Of a stretch of 64,000 bases of DNA, positions 44,888-53,265 are shown piece by piece (the stretch's first letter is position 1; the number at the start of each line of letters is the position of its first letter). Both the position numbers and the translations under genes were made by a program. The stretch is from Acidobacteriota bacterium (lineage in GTDB: Bacteria; Acidobacteriota; Blastocatellia; Pyrinomonadales; Pyrinomonadaceae), in the NCBI GenBank assembly GCA_019242475.1, contig JAFAVK010000010.1, positions 41,848 to 105,847 on the forward strand, given 5' to 3'. The notes under the pieces were generated by a model. The model searched no databases. It saw only the letters and a list, made by a program, of their open reading frames with translations, and was not told the origin of the DNA.

Positions 44888-45898
44888 ATGTTTAGTCGCT
44901 ACGTTGCCGCCATCACCTTGCTGGCCTGCTTTGCCCCGCTGGGCAAGTCCCTCGCGCAAGTTGCGCCAGCCCCCCCGCAGCCTTCCACCAAGGCGGCCCG
45001 CCCCGAGATTGACACTTCGGCGCGCCGCCCGAGCATCACCTCCTCGACGAGGAACATCACCGCCGCGGCCGCCGCCGCGCCCCAGACCACGGAGTTCAGC
45101 GCGGCCGCCCCCGAAGACGATAACCACGCGGCCGGGGAGGCCGAGATTGCTCCCGTCCTGCTGAGTTACAAGCAAGCCAAGGACAGCTTCGGGCGGCGCA
45201 TCGCCGACACATACGCCGTCGTTCAGGTCACTATCAAGAACCCCGACCTGACCAAGCAGTTCCTCCTGCAAGATCTGACGGCCGTGCTCGACCCCAACGA
45301 GTGCGACCGGGCCGGCGAGTTCTACAGGCACTTCGATGTGCGTGGGTGTCACGACCTCTACGCGAAGTATTTCAAGTACCCCATCGTCTACGCCCCGGTC
45401 GAGCGCTCCGCGCTGCTGGCTACCGCCAGCGTCGGCCAGACGAATAACCCGCGGAACACCGCCATCCGCTTCCTGGAGTCGGTCGGCAGCATTGGTAGCG
45501 CCCTCACCGGCTTTGATTTCATCGGCAGGGACGGCAAGGCGGGCATCGGGATCTTCAACGGGTCGTTCCTCGCCTCCACGAAGTCGCTCTTCCCCGACAT
45601 GACCATCGGCCAGATGTCGCGGCTCACCGAGCAGTCGTACCAGCCCAACACGGTGGTGGACAGCCGGCAGTCGAAGTCCTTCGACATCTTCGTCCCGACC
45701 GACCAGCTCTTCTCGAAGGAGACGTGGAAGCTCTACCGGCAGAGCACCCGCAAGGCCAAACCCGAGGCGCTCGAGCTGCGCCGCATGCTCCAACTGGTGA
45801 TGACCGTGCAGGCCAAGGGGGTGCACATCATCTCCGCCGACCAGAATGGCGACGCCCCTCGCGCCGGGGGCGCCCCCGTCACCGACGGGCAGCAATAG
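44888..45898 (+). CDS. Secreted protein of unknown function, sigma54-controlled
   Basis: I do not recognise this 336-residue protein. It has a signal peptide (about 1-24, ending SLAQ), a low-complexity Ala/Pro/Thr region (25-85) and a folded domain (about 90-320). It contains two Cys (in NECDRAGEF and VRGCHDLY, about 15 residues apart) that could form a disulfide. AAGGAGAG lies 7 bases before the ATG. A sigma54 promoter and two activator palindromes lie upstream, and two strong hairpins follow the stop. Confidence 0.7.
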   Translation: MFSRYVAAITLLACFAPLGKSLAQVAPAPPQPSTKAARPEIDTSARRPSITSSTRNITAAAAAAPQTTEFSAAAPEDDNHAAGEAEIAPVLLSYKQAKDSFGRRIADTYAVVQVTIKNPDLTKQFLLQDLTAVLDPNECDRAGEFYRHFDVRGCHDLYAKYFKYPIVYAPVERSALLATASVGQTNNPRNTAIRFLESVGSIGSALTGFDFIGRDGKAGIGIFNGSFLASTKSLFPDMTIGQMSRLTEQSYQPNTVVDSRQSKSFDIFVPTDQLFSKETWKLYRQSTRKAKPEALELRRMLQLVMTVQAKGVHIISADQNGDAPRAGGAPVTDGQQ

Positions 45899-45931
45899 AA
45901 TCTGAGCGCTACGCCGCCCTCCCTGCCCCGC

Positions 45932-45961
45932 GCCCCGCCGCACGGTTCCGTGTGGCGGGGC
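45932..45961 (+). terminator. GC-rich hairpin after the 44888 gene
   Basis: Stem GCCCCGCCGCACGG / CCGTGTGGCGGGGC pairs at 13 of 14 positions with a 2-base loop. It lies 34 bases after the stop. No T run follows, so termination efficiency is uncertain. Confidence 0.5.
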
Positions 45962-45962
45962 A

Positions 45963-46017
45963 CCCCGCCTTCGTCGCCGGGGCGATCATCAGGCGCGCCC
46001 CGGCGACGAAGGCGGGG
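45963..46017 (+). terminator. Perfect 22-bp hairpin after the 44888 gene
   Basis: Arms 45963-45984 and 45996-46017 pair at all 22 positions around an 11-base loop. It directly follows the hairpin at 45932-45961. The tail (CTGAAGTTAACTCTTG) has few T residues. Confidence 0.55.
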
Positions 46018-46030
46018 CTGAAGTTAACTC

Positions 46031-46059
46031 TTGATAATGACCCGGCCTTGATGTATACG
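46031..46059 (+). promoter_or_regulatory. Candidate sigma70 promoter of the 46157 gene
   Basis: TTGATA (46031-46036), a 17-base spacer and TATACG (46054-46059). It lies just after the double hairpin, so the second secreted-protein gene may be transcribed on its own. Confidence 0.4.
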
Positions 46060-46156
46060 GTCGTTGCTCTACCGACAGGCCGCCGTCTCCCGTTGCAACA
46101 ACAGGGTAGAGCCCCGGCCGAACTATTCTTCAACCTACAGTCAAAGGAGGCCGCCA

Positions 46157-46924
46157 ATGAAGGCAGACTACTCAAACAACGACGTGACCCCACGACGAAC
46201 CTTTTTTACGCGTCTTTCGGCGGCCGCCCTCGGCATTCCGCTCCTGGCTTCGATAGCCAGCGGCCAGCGCCGCGCCGCCCGAAGGCAGCCGACCCGCTCT
46301 GCCTCGCCGGGGTCAGAGAGCGCGAAGAATCCCACGATCATAAAGTGTGAGCCGGTCGTGCCGCCTGTGACGCACGAGCCGCCCATCGGATTCAACGACG
46401 GCTCGCTCGTCATCGACCTGCCGAGGAGCGCCGAAATCTCGCAGGTGAACAACGTCTCCGGAGACCCGCGCCCCTTCAAGCACATCTTCCGCGCGACGAA
46501 CTTCACGGGCATCGAGGAGGTGCGGGTGCTGACACGCCCCCGCGCGGCCCGCCCCTTCTTCGTCATCTACCAGCTCCCCCAAGCCTCGACGTTTCAGCTG
46601 CGGCTGTGGCTGGTTCAGCTGAAACAGCAGCAGGCCACTCAGGATGAGGACGATTACGAGGCGACGACGATGGAGCCGCAGCTCATCCTCAGGCCCACGA
46701 GCCCACAGATCGAGGCGGTGGTGAAGCTGCACGATGGCGGGCTGAGCCACAAACACTCGGTGCCCCGCCGGTTCGACGTGCCGCCTTTCGCGAGGCATTT
46801 TCACATCGGGAAGTGGGCGATCACGGACGCCGCCGGGAATGTGGTTACGGATGCCGGCGGGCACCCTTTCAGCGGCAATGGCGATGACTCCTACGAGCTG
46901 TTCGTATCCTTCTACCACCCGTGA
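46157..46924 (+). CDS. Exported protein of unknown function with Tat-like signal
   Basis: 255 residues, not recognised. The N-terminus has PRRTFFTRLSAAALGIPLLA (residues 12-31), a twin-Arg motif followed by a hydrophobic stretch, so Tat export of a folded protein is likely. The mature part is a mainly beta, soluble domain with two His-containing segments (GLSHKHSVPRRFD, FARHFHIG). AAAGGAGG lies 6 bases before the ATG. It sits between the sigma54-controlled protein and a subtilase. Confidence 0.65.
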   Translation: MKADYSNNDVTPRRTFFTRLSAAALGIPLLASIASGQRRAARRQPTRSASPGSESAKNPTIIKCEPVVPPVTHEPPIGFNDGSLVIDLPRSAEISQVNNVSGDPRPFKHIFRATNFTGIEEVRVLTRPRAARPFFVIYQLPQASTFQLRLWLVQLKQQQATQDEDDYEATTMEPQLILRPTSPQIEAVVKLHDGGLSHKHSVPRRFDVPPFARHFHIGKWAITDAAGNVVTDAGGHPFSGNGDDSYELFVSFYHP

Positions 46925-47050
46925 CGGCACACCCGGCCCAATTGCCCCGGCCGGCGTGCAAGGGTATCGAGGCACTTAGACCTCGCCGACCTGACTTGAC
47001 CGAAAGGCGCGAGACAGAGCGGACTCACGTCCGCTTGAGGGTGAGACTCC

Positions 47051-48562
47051 ATGGCACCGAATTCGTTCAAACCTCCTATCAAACCGGCGGCGCTCGCCCT
47101 CCTGGCCGCGTGTGGTGTCGCCCTGCTCGCCCTCGCCGTCTGGCTCGCACTGGGTAGAGGCGGCGGGCGAAGACAGGGGGCAGCGCCACCGCCTGCGTCA
47201 CCGCCTGCGGGCACACCTCGCACGCAGTGCGAGGGGGAGGTGTGCCCCAACCGCGTGCTCGTGAAGCTGAGGCGGCCGCTGGACGAACAAACACTGCGGG
47301 AGTTTCAAACGCAGGTCGAAGGGTTTCTGGGCAAAAGCGTGGTGGTTAAGCCGGTGGGCGGCCTCGACGTCGTCTCAGTCAGCGCGCCCGGTATCGACGT
47401 GAACAGTTTTACGCGAGACGGCCGGTTCCTGTCGTTCGAGGAGTCGTTCGGCGCCGATTACGTCGAGCCGGACTTCCGGCTGAAGCTCCTCTCCCTGCCC
47501 AACGACGAGTTCTTCAGGAACCAGTGGGGGCTGTATAACAGCGGTCAGAAGCTAGGCGCGTGCGGCGGTGCTCAACCGGAAGGGCCGGCGAGCGGTGCCG
47601 CGGGGGCCGATATAGGTGTCGCCGGGGCGTGGGCGAAGACCACCGGCTCGGCAAACACGTTGGTCGCGACGTTGGACACCGGCGTCGATTACTCGCACCC
47701 CGACCTGAGGGACAACATCTGGCGGGCGCCCATCGACTTCGACGTCACGGTCGGCGGCCAGCCCGTTCACTGCGCGGCGAACTCCTACGGGTTCAACGTC
47801 GTCAAGCGTTCGTGCGACCCTGCGGACACCGACTCCGGCGGGCACGGGACGCACGTGGCCGGTGTAATCGGCGCGGCGTCGGACGACAGCACGGGCACCG
47901 TCGGCGTCAGCCAGAAGGTTCACGTCCTGGCCGTTAACGCCTTCGAGGACGGCGGTGCCTGCGTCAGCCAGCTTGCCGACGCCATCGATCTCCTCATCCA
48001 GCTCAAACGAACGCCCGGCCTCGGCGCTGACATCCGCGTGGTCAATAACAGCTACGGCTACAGGGCGACGACCGACGGCAACTGCCACGCGGCCGAGACC
48101 TGCGAGTCGCGGACGCTGAGGGCCGCCGTAGACCGCGCCGGCGAGGCCGGGATGCTCTTCGTCGCGGCGGCCGGCAACGAGGGCCTTAACACGGACTGCG
48201 ACCCGGAATACCCCGCCTCCTTCGACCTGCCGAACATCATCTCTGTGGCCGCCACCCGCAATGAAGACAAGCTAGCCGACTTTTCCAGCTTCGGCCCGGC
48301 CAGCGTACACGTGGCCGCACCGGGACAGGACATCTGCTCGCCCGCAACCAATGGCCGGTATAGCTACGTCAGTGGCACCTCGTTCGCCGCGCCTTTCGTC
48401 TCCGGGACTGCCGCGCTCGTGCTCTCGCGTTGTGACTTAACCACCGACAGGCTGAAGGCCGCGATTCTGGAAAACGCCGACGTGATAGACCTTCTGGCCG
48501 GCAAGGTAGCGGGGGGGCGGCGGTTGAACGCCGGTCGGGCCGTGAGCGCGTGCGGCCCGTGA
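47051..48562 (+). CDS. Secreted/membrane-anchored subtilisin-like serine protease (S8)
   Basis: 503 residues. A hydrophobic segment (about 13-34) acts as signal or anchor. Residues 60-145 resemble a fervidolysin/I9-type propeptide (RVLVKLRRPLDEQTLREFQ). The catalytic domain holds the full triad: Asp in VATLDTGVDYSHPDL (near 209), His in GGHGTHVAGV (near 265) and Ser in SGTSFAAPFVSG (near 444), with the oxyanion Asn in AAGNEG. Several Cys suggest disulfides. It ends convergently with the kinase gene, 53 bases apart. Confidence 0.9.
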   Translation: MAPNSFKPPIKPAALALLAACGVALLALAVWLALGRGGGRRQGAAPPPASPPAGTPRTQCEGEVCPNRVLVKLRRPLDEQTLREFQTQVEGFLGKSVVVKPVGGLDVVSVSAPGIDVNSFTRDGRFLSFEESFGADYVEPDFRLKLLSLPNDEFFRNQWGLYNSGQKLGACGGAQPEGPASGAAGADIGVAGAWAKTTGSANTLVATLDTGVDYSHPDLRDNIWRAPIDFDVTVGGQPVHCAANSYGFNVVKRSCDPADTDSGGHGTHVAGVIGAASDDSTGTVGVSQKVHVLAVNAFEDGGACVSQLADAIDLLIQLKRTPGLGADIRVVNNSYGYRATTDGNCHAAETCESRTLRAAVDRAGEAGMLFVAAAGNEGLNTDCDPEYPASFDLPNIISVAATRNEDKLADFSSFGPASVHVAAPGQDICSPATNGRYSYVSGTSFAAPFVSGTAALVLSRCDLTTDRLKAAILENADVIDLLAGKVAGGRRLNAGRAVSACGP

Positions 48563-48615
48563 GATGGCGGGCGTGTCTGAGCGCCCCCGGCCGGCGCCCT
48601 CGTCTTTCTGAACTC

Positions 48616-51600
48616 TCACAACCGCAGTGTGGCCGAGGCGCGAATCAGGGCCTCGCGGTACCGCTTGACGTCGGGGCGCGCGAGGTAGTTATCGAAGTTC
48701 TCGGTTCCCCACCGCTGTCGAAGGCTTGATAGCAGGGCGTCGGCCTGCGCCAAGCCCTCGCGGGCCTGCTTATCATCACCGAGCTGCCGGCTCGCGCGCC
48801 CCAGAATGAGCCACGCGCGCCACTCCGAATCGGCCTGCGCCTCGCGGGCTAAAATCTGCTGTGCCTCCCGCGCCGCATCCGCGGCGGCCGCCGCGGTGCC
48901 ACTCTCAAGCCTGACCTCCGCCAGCGCCAGCAGCGCGCCGGCGAGCAGGCGCGGGTCGCCGGCCTGCCGCGCCGCCTCAACATCTTCTTCGCACGCTCGC
49001 CTCCCCTGGTCTTTGGCGCCGGCGAGATACTGCGCCAGCCCCAGCACGGCTTTAACCTCAATGGTCGCGTGCTTGCTCTTCGAGTCGTCCAGGGCGGCGG
49101 CTTGCTTGGCCCGCGCGATGGACTCGGCGAGCCGCTGCCGGCTCAGCATCATCGGCGCGCCGACAATGTGAATCCTTCCCCAAAGCTGTTTGAACTTACC
49201 GTCCGGCTGCGCCGCGAGAGCCGCAGCCTGGTTGAGCGCGGCCTGAGCACCGTCATACTGTCCTAGCCTCCACAGGAGGTCGGCGCGGCTGATGAGGCTG
49301 TAGCCAGCGTATAGCTGGTTGCCGAGGTCGCTGTAGATGGCGTAGCTCTGCTCCACGTGACCTAGTGCCTCGGTATATTTCTCCTGGTGAGTAAGAACCG
49401 TGCCGATGCCTTTGTGCGCCAGGGCCTCCTGCATGCGGTTCCCCAGCCTTGTCGCCAACTGAAGCTGTTGTTCGAACGCCTCCAACGCACGCGTATACTC
49501 CCCCTTAAGGTCGTAGGCTTGCCCCAGTAGAGTCTGCGACTGCATCACTTCTTTCCGGTATTCACCCTGCTCGTAGAACGGCAGCGCCTGCTTGATGTAT
49601 TCCTCGCCCGGGCCCGCCTCGTCCTGCTGTATGTGCAGGCTGCCGAGCAGAAACTGCGCGCGCGCCTCGCTCCCATGCAGCCCGTACTTGCGCGCGAGTG
49701 CAAGCCCCTCCTCGAACTGCTTTTCGGCATCCTCAATCTCGTTGCGGAAGAAGAAGATGGTGCCCAACTCGATCACCCCCTGGGCCGTTAGGTCTTCCAT
49801 CCCGTTACTTCGCGCCAGGTCAATCGCCTCGACGGTGTGCTTCCTTGCCAGTTCGGTGTCGCCCATCAGGCGGTACACGCTGCTCAGTTGTAACTGGGTT
49901 CTGACCTGCTGGGGTAAGTTGGCGAAAGTATGTACGATGTCGAGGGCGCGCTCCAGTTCTGCCCGCGCGCGCGCCACGTTTCCGCTCGCCGCAAAGAGGG
50001 TCCCGCGCTGGTATAACACCTCCGCAATGCCCTCGGGGTTAGTCTGAAGGTTATAAATGTTCAGCGCCTTATCCAGCGCGGCCTCGGCGTCCGCGAAATT
50101 CTGCTGCCGCACGAGCAGGGCACCCTCATTCAGGAAGGCCGACGCCTGTTTAGAGTCCAAGCTGGCCGCCGCCTGATAGCTCTCCGCCGCCTTTTCAGGC
50201 TCGTCATTCTTCTCGTAAGCGAGTCCCAGGTCAACGTAAGCGTTCGGCTTCTCGCGCTCCTGCGACCTGTCCACTATCTCACGGTACGTCTGGGCGGCCG
50301 CGCCGAAATTACGGGCGACGCTGGCGGTAAGGGCCTGGAGGTAGAGCGTGTCAAGTCGTGACAGGCCGGAGCGTTCGTGAAGCGCCAAGCTGTTGGCGCG
50401 CGTTATCTCGCGGTTCGCTTTATCGCTGTAGCCTAACTCCATCCACGCCTCGGCCAGGCGGGCGTGAGCGAGCGGAAAGTTATCGTCTATTTTTATGGCC
50501 TCCTCCAGCAGCTTACTCGCTTTATAAAAAGTGCCGTCGTGCAAAGCAGCCGCCCCGTCCTCGTACCAGCGCACGGCCTCCGGCGGGGACTGATGGTAGT
50601 TGAAGAGGGGCCAGGCGAGCCACAACAGGGCTCCGGCGGCGAGGACGCAGAGGGGTAAGGCGATCAGGTATGCTCTTCTCCGAACGGGTGGCGATTCGCC
50701 CGGCGCAACCTTTTTGTGGCGATGCCTTGACAGGGGTGTGCCAGGCCGCCCGCCCTCCTCCAGTTCAGTCCGCACTTCGCGTAAATCCGTGACCAATTCT
50801 TCCGCAGACCGGTAACGATCGTGCGTACTCTTGGCGAGGCACCTTAACGTTATGTCCTCCAGCTTTGAGGGAACCTCGGGATTGGTCTGCGACGGCGGGG
50901 GCGGGTTGTCGCGTATCACCTGAGTGTACGTTTCGACTTCGTTGGCCCCGGAGAAGGCAGGTCTGCCCGTGATGCACTCGTAGAGCAATGCCCCAAAAGA
51001 GAAGATATCGCTGCGCGGGTCTAGCGGCTTACCGAGCGCCTGCTCGGGTGACATATACCGCGGGGTGCCGGGCACGACTCCCTTGGCCGTCTGCGTCAAC
51101 ACCTGTGCGGGGTCGGCGGGCACGCCGCCGGAAAGGGCGGCCTCCCCGTTGACGTGCTTAGCAAGCCCGAAGTCCAACACCTTGACCTGGCCGCGCTCGT
51201 TTATTGCGATGTTAGAGGGCTTGATGTCGCGGTGGATGATGCCGTGCCTGTGCGCCTCAGCGAGGGCCTCGGCGACCGCCTCCAGTATTTTGAGGGTGCT
51301 CGACAACGGCTGGTCGTATTTATCAAGTAGGTCGTTGAGCGTTCGCCCGTCAACCCACTCCATGATGATGTAGGGTTTACCTTCCTCAGTCTCGCCATAG
51401 TCATACACGGAAGCGATGTGTGGGTGTGAAAAGGTCGAGAGGGCATGCGCCTCGCGGAGGAACCTTGCGCGCAGGTGCTGCCCGTCCGGAGCGTTCAGGT
51501 GCTTATCATTCATGAACTTGATAGCTGCCCGACGACCCAAGAGCGCGTGTTCGGCAAGGTAGACGGCGCCCATGCCGCCCTCGCCGAGTTTAGAAATGAT

Positions 51601-51630
51601 GCGGTAATGAGAAACAGTCTGGCCGATCAC
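48616..51630 (-). CDS. Ser/Thr protein kinase with TPR sensor
   Basis: 1004 residues. The kinase domain (about 10-270) has LGEGGMGAVYLAE, the ATP Lys (AAIKFM, near 38), HRDIKPSNIAI and KVLDFGLAKH, then GTPRYMSPEQ. A Pro-rich juxtamembrane region leads to one membrane helix (about 318-340). The outer part (360-960) is a long array of tetratricopeptide repeats, presumably periplasmic. The start is GTG with GGGGGAG upstream. It could phosphorylate threonines read by the FHA domain of the activator at 42625, which is an inference from domain content and proximity. Confidence 0.9.
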   Translation of the reverse strand: MIGQTVSHYRIISKLGEGGMGAVYLAEHALLGRRAAIKFMNDKHLNAPDGQHLRARFLREAHALSTFSHPHIASVYDYGETEEGKPYIIMEWVDGRTLNDLLDKYDQPLSSTLKILEAVAEALAEAHRHGIIHRDIKPSNIAINERGQVKVLDFGLAKHVNGEAALSGGVPADPAQVLTQTAKGVVPGTPRYMSPEQALGKPLDPRSDIFSFGALLYECITGRPAFSGANEVETYTQVIRDNPPPPSQTNPEVPSKLEDITLRCLAKSTHDRYRSAEELVTDLREVRTELEEGGRPGTPLSRHRHKKVAPGESPPVRRRAYLIALPLCVLAAGALLWLAWPLFNYHQSPPEAVRWYEDGAAALHDGTFYKASKLLEEAIKIDDNFPLAHARLAEAWMELGYSDKANREITRANSLALHERSGLSRLDTLYLQALTASVARNFGAAAQTYREIVDRSQEREKPNAYVDLGLAYEKNDEPEKAAESYQAAASLDSKQASAFLNEGALLVRQQNFADAEAALDKALNIYNLQTNPEGIAEVLYQRGTLFAASGNVARARAELERALDIVHTFANLPQQVRTQLQLSSVYRLMGDTELARKHTVEAIDLARSNGMEDLTAQGVIELGTIFFFRNEIEDAEKQFEEGLALARKYGLHGSEARAQFLLGSLHIQQDEAGPGEEYIKQALPFYEQGEYRKEVMQSQTLLGQAYDLKGEYTRALEAFEQQLQLATRLGNRMQEALAHKGIGTVLTHQEKYTEALGHVEQSYAIYSDLGNQLYAGYSLISRADLLWRLGQYDGAQAALNQAAALAAQPDGKFKQLWGRIHIVGAPMMLSRQRLAESIARAKQAAALDDSKSKHATIEVKAVLGLAQYLAGAKDQGRRACEEDVEAARQAGDPRLLAGALLALAEVRLESGTAAAAADAAREAQQILAREAQADSEWRAWLILGRASRQLGDDKQAREGLAQADALLSSLRQRWGTENFDNYLARPDVKRYREALIRASATLRL

Positions 51631-52518
51631 AAACTCGACTCCCCCAATGATTCTGCGTTGAAAAAGGGGAACACTTGCAAGCAGATTTCAGCCCTCTGGT
51701 GAGTTTATCACCACTAATTCTTGCGATCATTCTGCTCTTTACCCCTAACATAATCAATGCCGTTGTGGTATTCAGGGAAGAACTTCTGTGAAGCGGCGTT
51801 ACGAGTCAAGAGGTTTCTTCAACCACTCTCCCCTTGCTCAGAGACATCTCACCAGCTCAGCGAGTTCCACGTCAGCCTTCTGTCCGCGCCGAGGTGTGGG
51901 CGATGCGTTCTCGCACGGCGCATCGTTGGGCTCGGAGGCAGAGGCGGCACCATCTTTTTAACGGCATCAGGTTGCCGCTCGCCCGAGCTGCGCTCCGGAG
52001 GCATCAGCCCCAGGTAGGCACGTGCCTGTTTAGGGCCGGCGAAGCGCGCAGCCAGCCGCTTCATCCAATCTTTTTGTTGAGCAGCCAACGTTTTCGAGAG
52101 CCGAAGAGGGCCGTAGGGCGAGCGCGCCCAAGCTGTTCTCTTCATCAACCTGCCCCGCGCGGGCGGTTAATTTGACGGAAGAGATGTGACAGTTACGCGA
52201 ATTGATACCGTGCAATCATTCTGCCGCGCCGGGGCTGGCAAACGGCCTTCGTAAGTAGGCATATAACGACACTTACGCCTTTCAAAAACGCGACGGCGGC
52301 CGATCGGTAGGACGGCAAATTCGGCGCGGCGCACGCGTCGCCGATACAACTTCGTGACAGCGTGAGGAATCAAATGTTCCGGTTGACGAGAGGGCGCCGG
52401 CGGCGGACAATCGTTAACTACGGAAGAGGCGACGCGGGCCTCGGCCGGGCTGAGTTGAAACCCCCTTCTTGATACCGACGACAAAACGTTTTCTGCCTGT
52501 AGACCTTTGGAGGGCTCG
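51631..52518. other. Gene-poor spacer with IS110 relic
   Basis: 888 bases upstream of the kinase gene and the phosphatase-like gene, which are divergent. Apart from the IS110-type fragment at 51885-52075, no coding region is supported. An inverted repeat CGTAAGT / ACTTACG (52250-52256 and 52271-52277) is present. Base composition is mixed and lower in GC near 51650-51800. Confidence 0.5.
51885..52075 (-). pseudogene. Fragment of an IS110-family transposase
   Basis: A short minus-strand frame encodes GPKQARAYLGLMPPERSSGE, close to the C-terminal IS110 motif that normally reads like AYLGLVPSEYSSGE. The sequence after it no longer matches (the G-I-T-K-x-G-N segment is lost), and the N-terminal RuvC-like part is absent. 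No terminal repeats are seen. It marks past insertion at the edge of the 42-52 kb accessory region. Confidence 0.5.
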
Positions 52519-53166
52519 ATGAAGAATTTTAGCAATAATCCCCTGCGCGCCGTTGTCGCTTCGCTGTTCGCCATCCTCGCGCTTTCGGTCGCCGCCTCCG
52601 CCAAGGATGCGTCGAACCCGGCGTTCCCGAACGTCCACATCAAGAACTTCGGGCAGATGGACGAGCGCTTCTACCGCGGCGCCGAGCCGAAGGGCATCGA
52701 AGACATTCAGGCTCTGAAGTCGCTCGGCATCCACACGGTCATCGACCTCCAGGAGAAGCCTGAGCCGACCGAGCGCGGTAACGTCGAGTCGCTCGGCATG
52801 CGCTACGTGAACATCCCGATGGTGGACAAGGCGTACCCGAAGCCGGAGTGGGTCGCGGCCTTCCTGAAGACGGTGGACGACCCCGCGACGGGCAAGTTCT
52901 TCGTGCACTGCGCGGGCGGCCGTCACCGGACGGGCTCGATGGGCGCGGTCTACCGCTTCGAAAAGTACGGCTGGGGCTACGACCAGGTCTACGCCGAGAT
53001 GAAGCAGTACGACTTCTACACCTCGTGGGGCCACGGCGACTTCAAGACCTTCGTCGAGGACTACGCGCAGCAGATGCAGGCCCGCCACAACGCGCCCGCC
53101 ACGGCGACCAAGGCCGTCGCCGCGCGCGCCGGCTCCGCCGAGTCCGTCTTCACGGGCAAGAACTGA
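52519..53166 (+). CDS. Secreted dual-specificity phosphatase-like protein
   Basis: 215 residues. A signal peptide (about 1-30, ending ASA) is followed by a cysteine phosphatase domain. The P-loop is HCAGGRHRTGS (Cys near 132), a perfect CX5R, and an Asp-containing general-acid loop is near 105-112. GVHTVIDLQEKPEP-like strands near 70 fit the family. The ATG at 52519 follows GGAGGG by 4 bases. Substrate may be a phosphoprotein or an inositol/nucleotide phosphate outside the cytoplasm. A kinase-like lipoprotein is encoded 2.3 kb further on. Confidence 0.8.
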   Translation: MKNFSNNPLRAVVASLFAILALSVAASAKDASNPAFPNVHIKNFGQMDERFYRGAEPKGIEDIQALKSLGIHTVIDLQEKPEPTERGNVESLGMRYVNIPMVDKAYPKPEWVAAFLKTVDDPATGKFFVHCAGGRHRTGSMGAVYRFEKYGWGYDQVYAEMKQYDFYTSWGHGDFKTFVEDYAQQMQARHNAPATATKAVAARAGSAESVFTGKN

Positions 53167-53171
53167 ACGAA

Positions 53172-53240
53172 ACGCTGAACTGAAAGAAGAAGGCCGGGCG
53201 TCCCGCGAGGGAACCCGGCCTCTTGTTTTTTGTTCAGCGT
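53172..53240 (+). terminator. Terminator H10 inside a GAACGCT-word inverted repeat
   Basis: GGCCGGG / CCCGGCC (53192-53198 and 53214-53220) followed by TCTTGTTTTTT forms a strong intrinsic terminator for the phosphatase gene. An outer 9-bp stem ACGCTGAAC / GTTCAGCGT (53172-53180 and 53232-53240) uses the same word as repeat H3. Confidence 0.8.
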
Positions 53241-53265
53241 CCAGCCTTCCTACTTCATCGTTCCC

